A stretch of DNA of 6,187 nt from Pseudomonadota bacterium (GTDB lineage Bacteria; Desulfobacterota; BSN033; G020346125). Numbering within the stretch: position 1 is the first letter of the stretch; every line of letters starts with the position of its first letter. Where the stretch lies: assembly GCA_030673585.1 (NCBI GenBank), contig DAOVIU010000080.1, forward strand, positions 1 to 6,187, read 5' to 3'. The notes beneath the pieces are model-generated. The model searched no databases and was not told the DNA's origin. It saw only the letters and a list, made by a program, of their open reading frames with translations. Positions 1 to 5,548 of this stretch are shown in pieces. A program made the translations under genes and the position numbers.

Positions 1-1
1 G

Positions 2-772
2 ACCCATACGGCGGAGCAACTTGCCATGCTCAAGAAATACGGGCTACAATACAATCCCGACCTCGTGTTTCTGGGTTTCTTCGCCGGCAATGACTTTATC
101 GATGCCGACCCCAACAGGAAGAGAATTATCGTATATGACACATACTTCGATATTGATAAACGATACGAAATCACCTTTCTCGGCTATCCCATTATTCCAA
201 AGTCCCGGTTGTTCCATCTTGTAAAGCAGAAATACAAAATTTACCGGGAGCTGGTTAAAGCTCGACGCGATACGCAAACAGGGGGCAATGCTCCTGGGAA
301 GGAAAGGCGTGGCACATTTTCAGAGGAGACGTTTCTCAATATAGAGCGAATAAGACTTGAATTTTGTAATGTGGAGAGTTACCACACCAAGGCCTTTGGT
401 GATCGGATACATTACATTTTGCAGAGCATATCGGAGATGGAGGATCTCTTGGACTCCAGGAATATCCAATTTGTTGTTGGTATATACCCCGATGAATTTC
501 AAGTCAACCAAGATTTACTGGATCAGTTATTTGAAAAATTTGACATAAAGAGAGAAGATTACGATACTGAGCTCATGCAGAAGATATTAAGAGAGTACCT
601 GGATCTCAAAGGAATTCCCTATATTGATTTCTTAAGTGAGTTCAGAACGAGAGGCATGGAGACTCGACTCTACCTGCTACGGGATACGCATTGGAATGAT
701 GCGGGCCGCGAATTGGCCGCGGAAATTATGTTTCGATATCTGCTCAGCACTGTGGAACGGTCAAAAAAGTGA
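2..772 (+). CDS. SGNH/GDSL-type hydrolase, 5'-partial
   Basis: This is the C-terminal part (256 codons visible) of a probable SGNH-fold esterase/acyl hydrolase. The reading frame is open to the window edge. The codons before the first ATG (26) continue family-like sequence (THTAEQLAMLKKYG, then NPDLVFLGFFAGNDF), so that ATG is internal and the true start lies upstream. The GND at visible residues 29-31 fits the block III Gly-Asn-Asp of the oxyanion hole. RDTHWNDAG near the C-terminus (visible Asp228, His230) fits the catalytic Asp-x-His block. The nucleophile Ser block and any signal peptide or membrane anchor would be in the missing N-terminal part. Family members of this kind are common in exopolysaccharide loci, where they add or remove acyl groups. 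Its place upstream of sxtJ-like, DUF5989-like and carbamoyltransferase genes supports a tailoring role. The substrate cannot be deduced. The family call is fairly firm; the role is inference. Confidence 0.8.
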   Translation, partial: THTAEQLAMLKKYGLQYNPDLVFLGFFAGNDFIDADPNRKRIIVYDTYFDIDKRYEITFLGYPIIPKSRLFHLVKQKYKIYRELVKARRDTQTGGNAPGKERRGTFSEETFLNIERIRLEFCNVESYHTKAFGDRIHYILQSISEMEDLLDSRNIQFVVGIYPDEFQVNQDLLDQLFEKFDIKREDYDTELMQKILREYLDLKGIPYIDFLSEFRTRGMETRLYLLRDTHWNDAGRELAAEIMFRYLLSTVERSKK

Positions 773-820
773 TGTGCTCATCGGCAGAAAAAGGGTAGAA
801 TTATTCGCAAGGCCGTTTGA

Positions 821-824
821 GAGG
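821..824 (+). promoter_or_regulatory. Ribosome binding site choosing ATG 832
   Basis: GAGG lies 7 nt before ATG 832. The alternative in-frame TTG at 817 lies upstream of this site and has no comparable purine-rich sequence, so the ATG is preferred for the SxtJ-like gene. Confidence 0.6.
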
Positions 825-831
825 TCTAAGG

Positions 832-1209
832 ATGCGATCCGTCCCTCAGAATCAGGTGAAGGACACGGGGTTGGCCCTCGTGCTGGCCCTTTTGGTAATC
901 GGCCACTTCTGGGGTAAGCCCCGGTTGGTACTCCCTGCTATTGGGGTTCTGTTTCTTACGATGACGTGCCCAGTGGTGTTCAGTCCTCTTGCCTGGGTAT
1001 GGTTTGGGTTTGCTCGTATTCTTTCTGACATTGTCTCAAGGGTCCTTTTGACGGTTCTGTTTGTCCTGGTGGTCATCCCCGTGGCTTTGGTTAGGCGCCG
1101 TCGTGGTGCGGACCCAATGCGGCTCAAGGCGTGGAAGAATGGACGGGATTCCGTTTTAGAGCGACGTGATCACACCTATTCCGCGAAAGACCTGGAGAGG
1201 CCGTATTGA
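832..1209 (+). CDS. SxtJ-family small membrane protein
   Basis: This 125-residue protein has the layout of the SxtJ family (named from the saxitoxin biosynthesis cluster, function not established). A short polar N-terminus is followed by two close hydrophobic segments (about residues 13-27 and 31-48). Next come the Pro- and Trp-containing stretch CPVVFSPLAWVWFGFA, a third strong membrane segment (about 71-88, LLTVLFVLVVIPVALV), an arginine cluster RRRRGAD, and a charged cytoplasmic-looking tail ending in Y. By the positive-inside rule the tail is probably cytoplasmic. The start was set at ATG 832 because of the GAGG upstream; an in-frame TTG at 817 would add five residues. It lies 59 nt after the SGNH gene and 53 nt before the DUF5989-like gene, and is probably co-transcribed with them. 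The family assignment rests on the pattern and neighbours. The function is unknown; it may tether or assist the carbamoyltransferase at the membrane. Confidence 0.72.
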   Translation: MRSVPQNQVKDTGLALVLALLVIGHFWGKPRLVLPAIGVLFLTMTCPVVFSPLAWVWFGFARILSDIVSRVLLTVLFVLVVIPVALVRRRRGADPMRLKAWKNGRDSVLERRDHTYSAKDLERPY

Positions 1210-1250
1210 GGAAATGAAATTGGAATTTCCAACATCGGCGATGTGCGGGT

Positions 1251-1254
1251 GAGG
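1251..1254 (+). promoter_or_regulatory. Ribosome binding site of the DUF5989-like gene
   Basis: GAGG lies 8 nt before ATG 1263, at normal spacing. This is the main sequence support that the 49-codon reading frame is translated. Confidence 0.55.
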
Positions 1255-1262
1255 CGAGCAAT

Positions 1263-1412
1263 ATGGATTTTCTGCGGGATCTGTGGGGATTCATGAGGGT
1301 TCGGAAGAAGTTCTGGCTCCTCCCCATCATTCTGGCGCTGCTGCTTCTCGGGATTCTGATGGTGTTCGCGAGCGGTTCGGCTATTGCGCCGTTCATCTAT
1401 ACCATCTTCTGA
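1263..1412 (+). CDS. DUF5989-type small membrane protein (49 aa)
   Basis: This is a complete 49-codon gene from ATG 1263 to TGA 1410-1412. The protein begins MDFLRDLWGFMRVRKKFWL, an amphipathic basic N-terminus rich in aromatic residues. One long hydrophobic segment follows (about residues 19-36, LPIILALLLLGILMVFAS), then a short C-terminus GSAIAPFIYTIF. This matches my memory of the DUF5989 family: about 50 residues, FLxxLWxFMRxRKKxWLLP at the start, and a conserved SAxAPFIYTxF end. Such genes typically sit between sxtJ and a NodU/CmcH carbamoyltransferase, exactly as here. A ribosome binding site precedes it, and its stop lies 17 nt before the carbamoyltransferase ATG, suggesting tight co-expression. 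The topology implies a single-pass inner-membrane protein. No biochemical function is known. It overlaps, in another frame, the upstream extension of the carbamoyltransferase frame, which could hide it from gene callers. Confidence 0.82.
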   Translation: MDFLRDLWGFMRVRKKFWLLPIILALLLLGILMVFASGSAIAPFIYTIF

Positions 1413-1417
1413 TTCCA

Positions 1418-1423
1418 AAGGGG
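1418..1423 (+). promoter_or_regulatory. Ribosome binding site choosing ATG 1430
   Basis: AAGGGG lies 6 nt before ATG 1430. It favours this start for the carbamoyltransferase over the far-upstream in-frame start at 1283, which would lie inside the DUF5989-like gene. Confidence 0.7.
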
Positions 1424-1429
1424 TACGGC

Positions 1430-3310
1430 ATGTCCGATGCTATCCTTGGAATATCGGCCTATTACCACGACAGCGCGGCTGCGCTGCTCTTGGACGGTGA
1501 AATCCTGGCCGCGGCCCATGAGGAGCGGTTTAGTCGCAAAAAGCACGATTCAGCGTTCCCAACAGGCGCGGTTCATTACGTGCTCTCCGAAGCGGGTTTG
1601 GGGATAGCCGACCTAAAGGCAATTGCATTTTATGACAAGCAATATCTCAAGTTCGAGCGTCTCCTCGAGACCTATCACGGTTTTGCGCCTAAGGGATTGG
1701 GGAGCTTCCTTTCCGCAATCCCGGTATGGATCAAGGAGAAGCTCTTCATGCGCCGAATGCTGTGGGAAGAACTCGAAAAGGCTGTGCCTGGGGGAAATGA
1801 AAAACGCCGAAAGCCTCCACTCCTATTCCCCGAGCATCACCTATCACACGCTGCCAGTGCGTTTTACCCCTCTCCCTTTGATAGAGCCGCCATACTGACC
1901 ATAGATGGGGTAGGCGAGTGGGCTACAACCACCATAGGCCTTGGGGAAGGGAACGGGATCAGGGTCCTTCGGGAGCTCGGATTTCCCCATTCGCTGGGCC
2001 TCCTCTATTCGTCCTTCACCTACTACTGCGGGTTCAAGGTAAACAGCGCGGAATACAAGCTCATGGGCCTTGCGCCCTATGGGAACGCCCAATCCGATCA
2101 GGTGAGACGCTATAAGAGCCTGATTCTGGATGAATTGGTGGACTTGAGGGAGGATGGCTCCCTTCTCCTCAACATGGACTACTTTGACTTTGCCACCGGG
2201 CTCAGAATGTGCAGGGAGGATAGGTGGAATAGATTGTTTGGTGTACCGAGGCGCGAGCTTGAGAGCGAGCCCACACAGCCGCATATGGACATGGCGCTTG
2301 CGATACAACAGGTGACTGAGGAGGCCATGATGCGCCTTGCGCGCACTGCCAACCGTCTCACCGGGTGCAGAAATCTCGTGCTGGCAGGGGGAGTCACCCT
2401 CAACTGCGTCGCCAATGGGAAACTACTGCGCGAAGGGCCCTTTGATGACCTGTGGATTCAGCCGGCGGCAGGGGATGCTGGAGGGGCGCTGGGGGCAGCA
2501 TATGCGGCATGGTACATCTGGATGGGACATGAAAGGCAGGCCCCTGTTGATGGCAAGGATCGAATGGAAGGGGCGCTTCTCGGGCCCGAATTTATCGATG
2601 CGGACGTAAGACGCCTTTGCACGAAGTTCCAGGCGTCGTGCATACGCTATGATGATTTCGACGCCTTGTGCAAGGATGTAGCCGATCTCCTGGCTCAGGG
2701 ACAGGTGGTGGGGTGGTTCCAAGGGCGCATGGAATGGGGGCCAAGGGCTCTGGGAAACCGTAGCATCCTCGCCGATCCCAGAAATCCCGAAATGCAAAAA
2801 CGGCTCAATTTGAAGATCAAGTTTCGAGAGGGATTTCGGCCGTTTGCCCCGTCAGTGTTGGCAGAGTGTGCAGGGGAATACTTTAATTTGGATCGACCCT
2901 CCCCGTACATGTTGTTGGTGGCACCTGTGCAAGAGTGGCGTCGCAGACCCCTTCCCGAGGGGTACGAGAACATGGAGCTCTACGACCGGCTGTACCATCT
3001 GCGGTCGGATGTTCCGGCAATAACGCACGTGGATTATTCCGCGAGGATCCAGACCGTGCATAGGGAAACCAACGAGCGGTACTGGAGGCTGATTAACACT
3101 TTCAAGGAGCAGACGGGTTATGGGGTGGTTGTTAATACGAGCTTCAACGTGAGAGGTGAGCCTATTGTGTGTTCGCCAGAGGATGCGTATCGGTGCTTCA
3201 TGAGGACGGAGACGGATTGCCTGGTCATCGGGGATTTTCTGTTTGAGAAGAGCGAGCAGCCGGAATGGAGGAAGGAGGGGGATTGGAGAGAAAAGTTTGA
3301 GTTGGACTAG
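1430..3310 (+). CDS. O-carbamoyltransferase, NodU/CmcH/TobZ family
   Basis: This 626-residue enzyme is predicted to transfer a carbamoyl group from carbamoyl phosphate, via carbamoyl-adenylate, to a hydroxyl of a sugar or metabolite. The length fits the family. The N-terminal Kae1-like domain begins ILGISAYYHDSAAALL (His13-Asp14). It carries EHHLSHAASAF (residues 135-145; His136 and His140 form the HxxxH metal motif), the TIDGVGEW turn (157-164), VLAGGVTLNC (317-326) and QPAAGDAGGALGAA (344-357; Asp349 is a likely metal or nucleotide ligand). The C-terminal domain has GWFQGRMEWGPRALGNRS (428-445), KFREGFRPFAPSV (464-476), and NTSFNVRGEPIVCSPEDA near the end. All expected motifs are intact, so the enzyme should be active. 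ATG 1430 was chosen because family homology starts there and AAGGGG precedes it; the 49 extra codons upstream read as non-protein sequence over DUF5989. It is last in the apparent operon. The acceptor is unknown; an exopolysaccharide sugar or lipid-linked intermediate is the best guess. Confidence 0.93.
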   Translation: MSDAILGISAYYHDSAAALLLDGEILAAAHEERFSRKKHDSAFPTGAVHYVLSEAGLGIADLKAIAFYDKQYLKFERLLETYHGFAPKGLGSFLSAIPVWIKEKLFMRRMLWEELEKAVPGGNEKRRKPPLLFPEHHLSHAASAFYPSPFDRAAILTIDGVGEWATTTIGLGEGNGIRVLRELGFPHSLGLLYSSFTYYCGFKVNSAEYKLMGLAPYGNAQSDQVRRYKSLILDELVDLREDGSLLLNMDYFDFATGLRMCREDRWNRLFGVPRRELESEPTQPHMDMALAIQQVTEEAMMRLARTANRLTGCRNLVLAGGVTLNCVANGKLLREGPFDDLWIQPAAGDAGGALGAAYAAWYIWMGHERQAPVDGKDRMEGALLGPEFIDADVRRLCTKFQASCIRYDDFDALCKDVADLLAQGQVVGWFQGRMEWGPRALGNRSILADPRNPEMQKRLNLKIKFREGFRPFAPSVLAECAGEYFNLDRPSPYMLLVAPVQEWRRRPLPEGYENMELYDRLYHLRSDVPAITHVDYSARIQTVHRETNERYWRLINTFKEQTGYGVVVNTSFNVRGEPIVCSPEDAYRCFMRTETDCLVIGDFLFEKSEQPEWRKEGDWREKFELD

Positions 3311-3639
3311 CTGTAACGCCATTGGGTTTCTTCCCGGAATGTTTCAAAGCAAATGGACAGTGGCCCTTTCATGGGAAAACAAGATCATTGAAAGAGGTAT
3401 TCTTTTCGGACCCACCCTCGACATTGCCCCCATTAAAGACGGAAACCCCATAATGCATCATGGCAAGTCGTAGCACGCATGCGCGATTTGACCTTTCCGT
3501 CACACCTTTCCCATCAATAGTGAAAAATTTGCGTAGGATACTCCGGGAATAAGGGTTTCGGAATTCCGCATTGTAAATGTAACCTATTGAAAATGGGGAG
3601 AAAAGCAGGAGATCGCCCCGAATTAGGCTTTCGCCGTGG
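3311..3639. other. Intergenic stretch without a supported gene
   Basis: This stretch separates the carbamoyltransferase from the PilZ promoter. No reading frame in it has both a ribosome binding site and recognisable protein character. A 44-codon frame from ATG 3339 to 3473 exists but lacks support. No strong hairpin with a T tract follows the carbamoyltransferase stop, so no intrinsic terminator is evident. The second half is richer in A and T and holds the 10-bp palindrome at 3559-3568, a possible activator site for the downstream sigma-54 promoter. The rest is unexplained. Confidence 0.6.
3559..3568. promoter_or_regulatory. Palindrome, possible enhancer-binding site
   Basis: CGGAATTCCG is a perfect 10-bp palindrome centred about 100 bp upstream of the start predicted from the sigma-54 promoter. 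That distance is typical for binding sites of AAA+ enhancer-binding proteins. The palindrome and distance are seen directly; the role is inference. A 10-bp palindrome can also occur by chance. Confidence 0.3.
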
Positions 3640-3655
3640 TGGCACCGAAATTGCT
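3640..3655 (+). promoter_or_regulatory. Sigma-54 (RpoN) promoter, -24/-12 elements
   Basis: TGGCACCGAAATTGCT matches the consensus TGGCAC-N5-TTGCW at every fixed position. The diagnostic GG (3641-3642) and GC (3653-3654) are separated by exactly 10 nt. The predicted transcription start is near 3666, giving a leader of about 26 nt before the PilZ ATG at 3692. The element faces the PilZ gene and sits in noncoding DNA, which makes chance less likely. If real, transcription needs RpoN and an ATP-dependent enhancer-binding protein that is not encoded in this window. The GCTAATTAGC palindrome at 3653-3662 overlaps the -12 element. Confidence 0.75.
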
Positions 3656-3691
3656 AATTAGCGAATCAAAGGCCAAGCGAGCAGGTGTAAG

Positions 3692-4147
3692 ATGGGAAGG
3701 ACTGAGGGCTACGATGGCCCCGAAAAGAGGAAATCCGTTCGATTTGACGCTTTATTTCCCGTTCTGCTCAAGCTCTATGTGAGGGGTAGAACGGGTATAA
3801 TAACGGCCCTCATCAATGGTGAGACGGCAAATATCTCGTTGGAGGGGATGTGCATCGAGCTTGGAATATCGGATTATATCGATATCGTCTCCCTTGTTGA
3901 GGCCGCCATGAACAAAATCGGGGTAGATGTCGGCGTTGAACTGATAGCCGGTGGGGTGAGCTTCAGGGCCACCGGTGAAGTCATGTGGTTTAAGAGAAAG
4001 GGGGAAGATCATCTCAGGATGGGAGTGCGTTTTATGGGGATGAATAGGGATGATCGTTCCTTATGGAGTAGGCTACTCCTATCCCTGGGCGAAGAGGCTC
4101 AAACAGTTGAGGTCTCGAATGAGGCTAGTGTTCCGAGAAGTTCTTGA
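3692..4147 (+). CDS. PilZ-domain c-di-GMP receptor protein
   Basis: This 151-residue soluble protein is essentially one PilZ domain, predicted to bind the second messenger c-di-GMP. Both binding motifs are present: RxxxR as RKSVR (residues 13-17) and (D/N)xSxxG as NISLEG (47-52). The later strands TGEVMW and RMGVRFMGM, followed by a helix (DDRSLWSRLLLSL), match the end of the PilZ barrel. The stretch between about residues 58 and 100, including DIVSLVEAAMNKIG, looks like a small helical insertion relative to a minimal PilZ domain. No output domain or membrane segment is seen, so it probably acts by binding a partner in motility, secretion or polysaccharide control. ATG 3692 follows AGGTG (3683-3687) by 4 nt and lies just behind a sigma-54 promoter, so it is probably a single-gene unit. 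Its last codons overlap the 3' end of the convergent proC. Confidence 0.85.
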   Translation: MGRTEGYDGPEKRKSVRFDALFPVLLKLYVRGRTGIITALINGETANISLEGMCIELGISDYIDIVSLVEAAMNKIGVDVGVELIAGGVSFRATGEVMWFKRKGEDHLRMGVRFMGMNRDDRSLWSRLLLSLGEEAQTVEVSNEASVPRSS

Positions 4148-4964
4148 TCATCATTTTTCCCAATTCCCTGGATCGCTTCGTGCCGACCTCCACAGCATTG
4201 ATCAGGGTCGTACGGAGTCCGCCCGCCTCTAGGGTGTGAAGGGCGGCGATGGCCGTTCCGCCGGGGGAGGTAACCTTATCCTTTAATCTTCCCGGGTGTT
4301 CATTCGTCTCCAACAGCAATTTCGCGGCGCCCAAGACCGATTGGGACGAAAGCAAGAGGGCGTCTTCCCTGGAAAGCCCCATCTTCACCCCTGCGTCTGC
4401 CAGGGCGTCCACAATCAAGAATATGTAGGCTGGACCGTTACCGCTCAATCCCGTGATGGCATCCATGAACTCCTCCTCAATGATGATGCTCTTGCCCACG
4501 GAATCGAAGACGGCCTTGGCGACCTTGAGGTCCCCCTTGGAGGCGTGTTTTCCGGGTGCGATGCCGGCAGCGCCCTCCTTAACGGATGCGGCGATATTGG
4601 GCATGACTCGAATGAGGCGAAGGTCCTTATTGAGGCACGATTCGATGGCGGCAAGGGGCACGCCGGCGGCAATGGAGATGATGAGTTTAGACATATCAAG
4701 ATGGTCAGCCGTTTCCCTCAGTGTCGAGGCCATGATCTGGGGTTTGACTGCATAGATCACGATCTCCGATGCCTTGACCACATCAGAATTACTCGTTGTC
4801 GTGATGACCCCATATGTATCCCTGATCGATTTGAGTTTATCCTTCCGAATGTCCGAGCAGGTGATGTTCTCGGGAACGGATGATCTCGCATAGAGGAGTC
4901 CGCTTATGAGGGATTCACCCATATTTCCCGTTCCGATAACGCCGATCTTTTTGTCCTTCAACAT
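4125..4964 (-). CDS. proC: Pyrroline-5-carboxylate reductase
   Basis: This enzyme catalyses the last step of proline synthesis, the NAD(P)H-dependent reduction of 1-pyrroline-5-carboxylate to L-proline, in the cytoplasm. It has 279 residues, close to the usual 265-280. The Rossmann glycine motif GTGNMG is at residues 11-16. The family blocks AVKPQIM, SIAAGVPL, RVMPNIAASV and GLSGNGPAYIF follow in order. The C-terminal signature is KDKVTSPGGTAIAALHTLE. One small deviation: the usual MPNTP reads MPNIA here, a variation that need not affect activity. The start ATG 4964 has AAGGA 10 nt upstream and a closer GAGG only 2 nt away. The gene begins 30 nt after the encoded CCA of tRNA-Ala on the same strand and may share its transcript. 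It ends inside the 3' end of the convergent PilZ gene. Confidence 0.96.
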   Translation of the reverse strand: MLKDKKIGVIGTGNMGESLISGLLYARSSVPENITCSDIRKDKLKSIRDTYGVITTTSNSDVVKASEIVIYAVKPQIMASTLRETADHLDMSKLIISIAAGVPLAAIESCLNKDLRLIRVMPNIAASVKEGAAGIAPGKHASKGDLKVAKAVFDSVGKSIIIEEEFMDAITGLSGNGPAYIFLIVDALADAGVKMGLSREDALLLSSQSVLGAAKLLLETNEHPGRLKDKVTSPGGTAIAALHTLEAGGLRTTLINAVEVGTKRSRELGKMMIKNFSEH

Positions 4965-4994
4965 GGCCTCTATTTCCTTGGATTTAGGGTGTTA

Positions 4995-5069
4995 TGGTGG
5001 AGATGAGGGGATTCGAACCCCCGACCCCCGCGTTGCGAACGCGATGCTCTCCCGCTGAGCTACATCCCC
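4995..5069 (-). tRNA. tRNA-Ala (anticodon CGC)
   Basis: Read on the minus strand, a full cloverleaf of 75 nt is present, including an encoded CCA (4995-4997). The acceptor stem GGGGATG (5063-5069) pairs with CATCTCC (4999-5005). It contains the G3:U70 wobble pair, the identity element for alanyl-tRNA synthetase. The D arm has GCTC and GAGC. The anticodon stem of CGCG pairs flanks the loop TTCGCAA, giving anticodon CGC for the codon GCG. The T arm has the GTTCGAAT loop sequence. Everything fits a functional tRNA. It lies between the response regulator and proC on the same strand, 65 nt after the regulator stop and 30 nt before proC. Confidence 0.96.
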
Positions 5070-5134
5070 ACCCCTTTACGGCTCATTTCTCCCGATGTAT
5101 TCCGGATCCATCCCCCCGATTCCAAACCCGGAGA

Positions 5135-5503
5135 TCAGTTCCGTGACAACAGCGTTTTTATGGTGTTCTTCAATTCCCTGAGATCCGATGTCTTGATCAC
5201 GTAGGCATCCGAGGCCCAGGTTGTCAAATCCTGTTTATACTCGCCATATGCGGAGCACAATATGACCGGCAGATCCCGTTGGACCTCCCTGATCCTCTGC
5301 AATGTCTCCACTCCATCCATTCCGGGCATCTTGATATCCAGCGTGATGAGGTCGGGCTTAAAGGAGTCCAGTTTGTCCAAGGCCTCTTGGCCATGGGCGG
5401 CCACTTCAACGGCATAACCCTCCTCCTCTAATTCCTCTTGATATAAGAGTCGGAGGTTTTCCTCATCGTCGACCACCAGTATCTTCTTCGTCGGTTCCAT
5501 CAT
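5135..5503 (-). CDS. Stand-alone receiver-domain response regulator
   Basis: This 122-residue CheY-like protein consists only of a receiver domain with no DNA-binding or enzymatic output domain. The acidic pocket is Asp12-Asp13 (VVDDEE), the phosphoacceptor is Asp56 in LDIKMPGMDG, the switch Ser is Ser84 in LCSAYGEY, and the conserved Lys is Lys104 in YVIKTSDL. The residue after that Lys is Thr rather than the usual Pro, a known variation in some lone receivers. Two consecutive ATG codons are possible. The purine run AAGGG lies only 2 nt before the first (5503) but 5 nt before the second (5500), so the protein may start at Met2. The gene follows the histidine kinase by 45 nt on the same strand, so the kinase is its likely phosphodonor. 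It probably relays or sinks phosphate or acts by protein contact. The target is not visible. Confidence 0.92.
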   Translation of the reverse strand: MMEPTKKILVVDDEENLRLLYQEELEEEGYAVEVAAHGQEALDKLDSFKPDLITLDIKMPGMDGVETLQRIREVQRDLPVILCSAYGEYKQDLTTWASDAYVIKTSDLRELKNTIKTLLSRN

Positions 5504-5548
5504 CGCCCTTGCCGTCCAATAATATGGCGTGCGATACGGGATTAGCCG

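Noticed and set aside
1210..1230. Inverted repeat GAAATTGGAATTTC and flanks as a terminator
   Set aside because: It is AT-rich with almost no loop, has no T tract, and lies between genes that appear to be one operon.
1283..1429. N-terminal extension of the carbamoyltransferase frame
   Set aside because: It lies mostly inside the DUF5989-like gene in another frame, has no family-like sequence, and a good ribosome binding site precedes ATG 1430.
3388..3405. GAAAGA/TCTTTTC hairpin as a terminator of the carbamoyltransferase operon
   Set aside because: The stem is short, AT-rich and bulged, with no following T run.
3339..3473. 44-codon frame after the carbamoyltransferase
   Set aside because: There is no ribosome binding site, no recognisable domain or membrane segment, and the open frame extends from inside the preceding gene, as chance frames do.
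3461..3475. Second sigma-54-like sequence TGGCAAGTCGTAGCA
   Set aside because: The GG and GC are 9 nt apart rather than 10 and the TTGC element is poor.
3488..3539. Possible sigma-70 promoter beginning with TTGACC
   Set aside because: No good -10 hexamer lies 16-18 nt downstream; TAGGAT at 3534 is too far away.
3590..3691. c-di-GMP riboswitch ahead of the PilZ gene
   Set aside because: The conserved GEMM core sequences are not found, and the predicted leader of about 26 nt is too short.
4296..4883. 195-codon plus-strand frame opposite proC
   Set aside because: It is the antisense shadow of a clear proC gene, with no domain of its own.
4995..5069. tRNA as an integration site of a mobile element
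   Set aside because: No integrase gene and no repeated copy of the tRNA 3' end is seen in the window.
5070..5134. Promoter for the tRNA on the minus strand
   Set aside because: A TTGGAA-like -35 is present, but the candidate -10 (AATACA) is poor, so no promoter is called.
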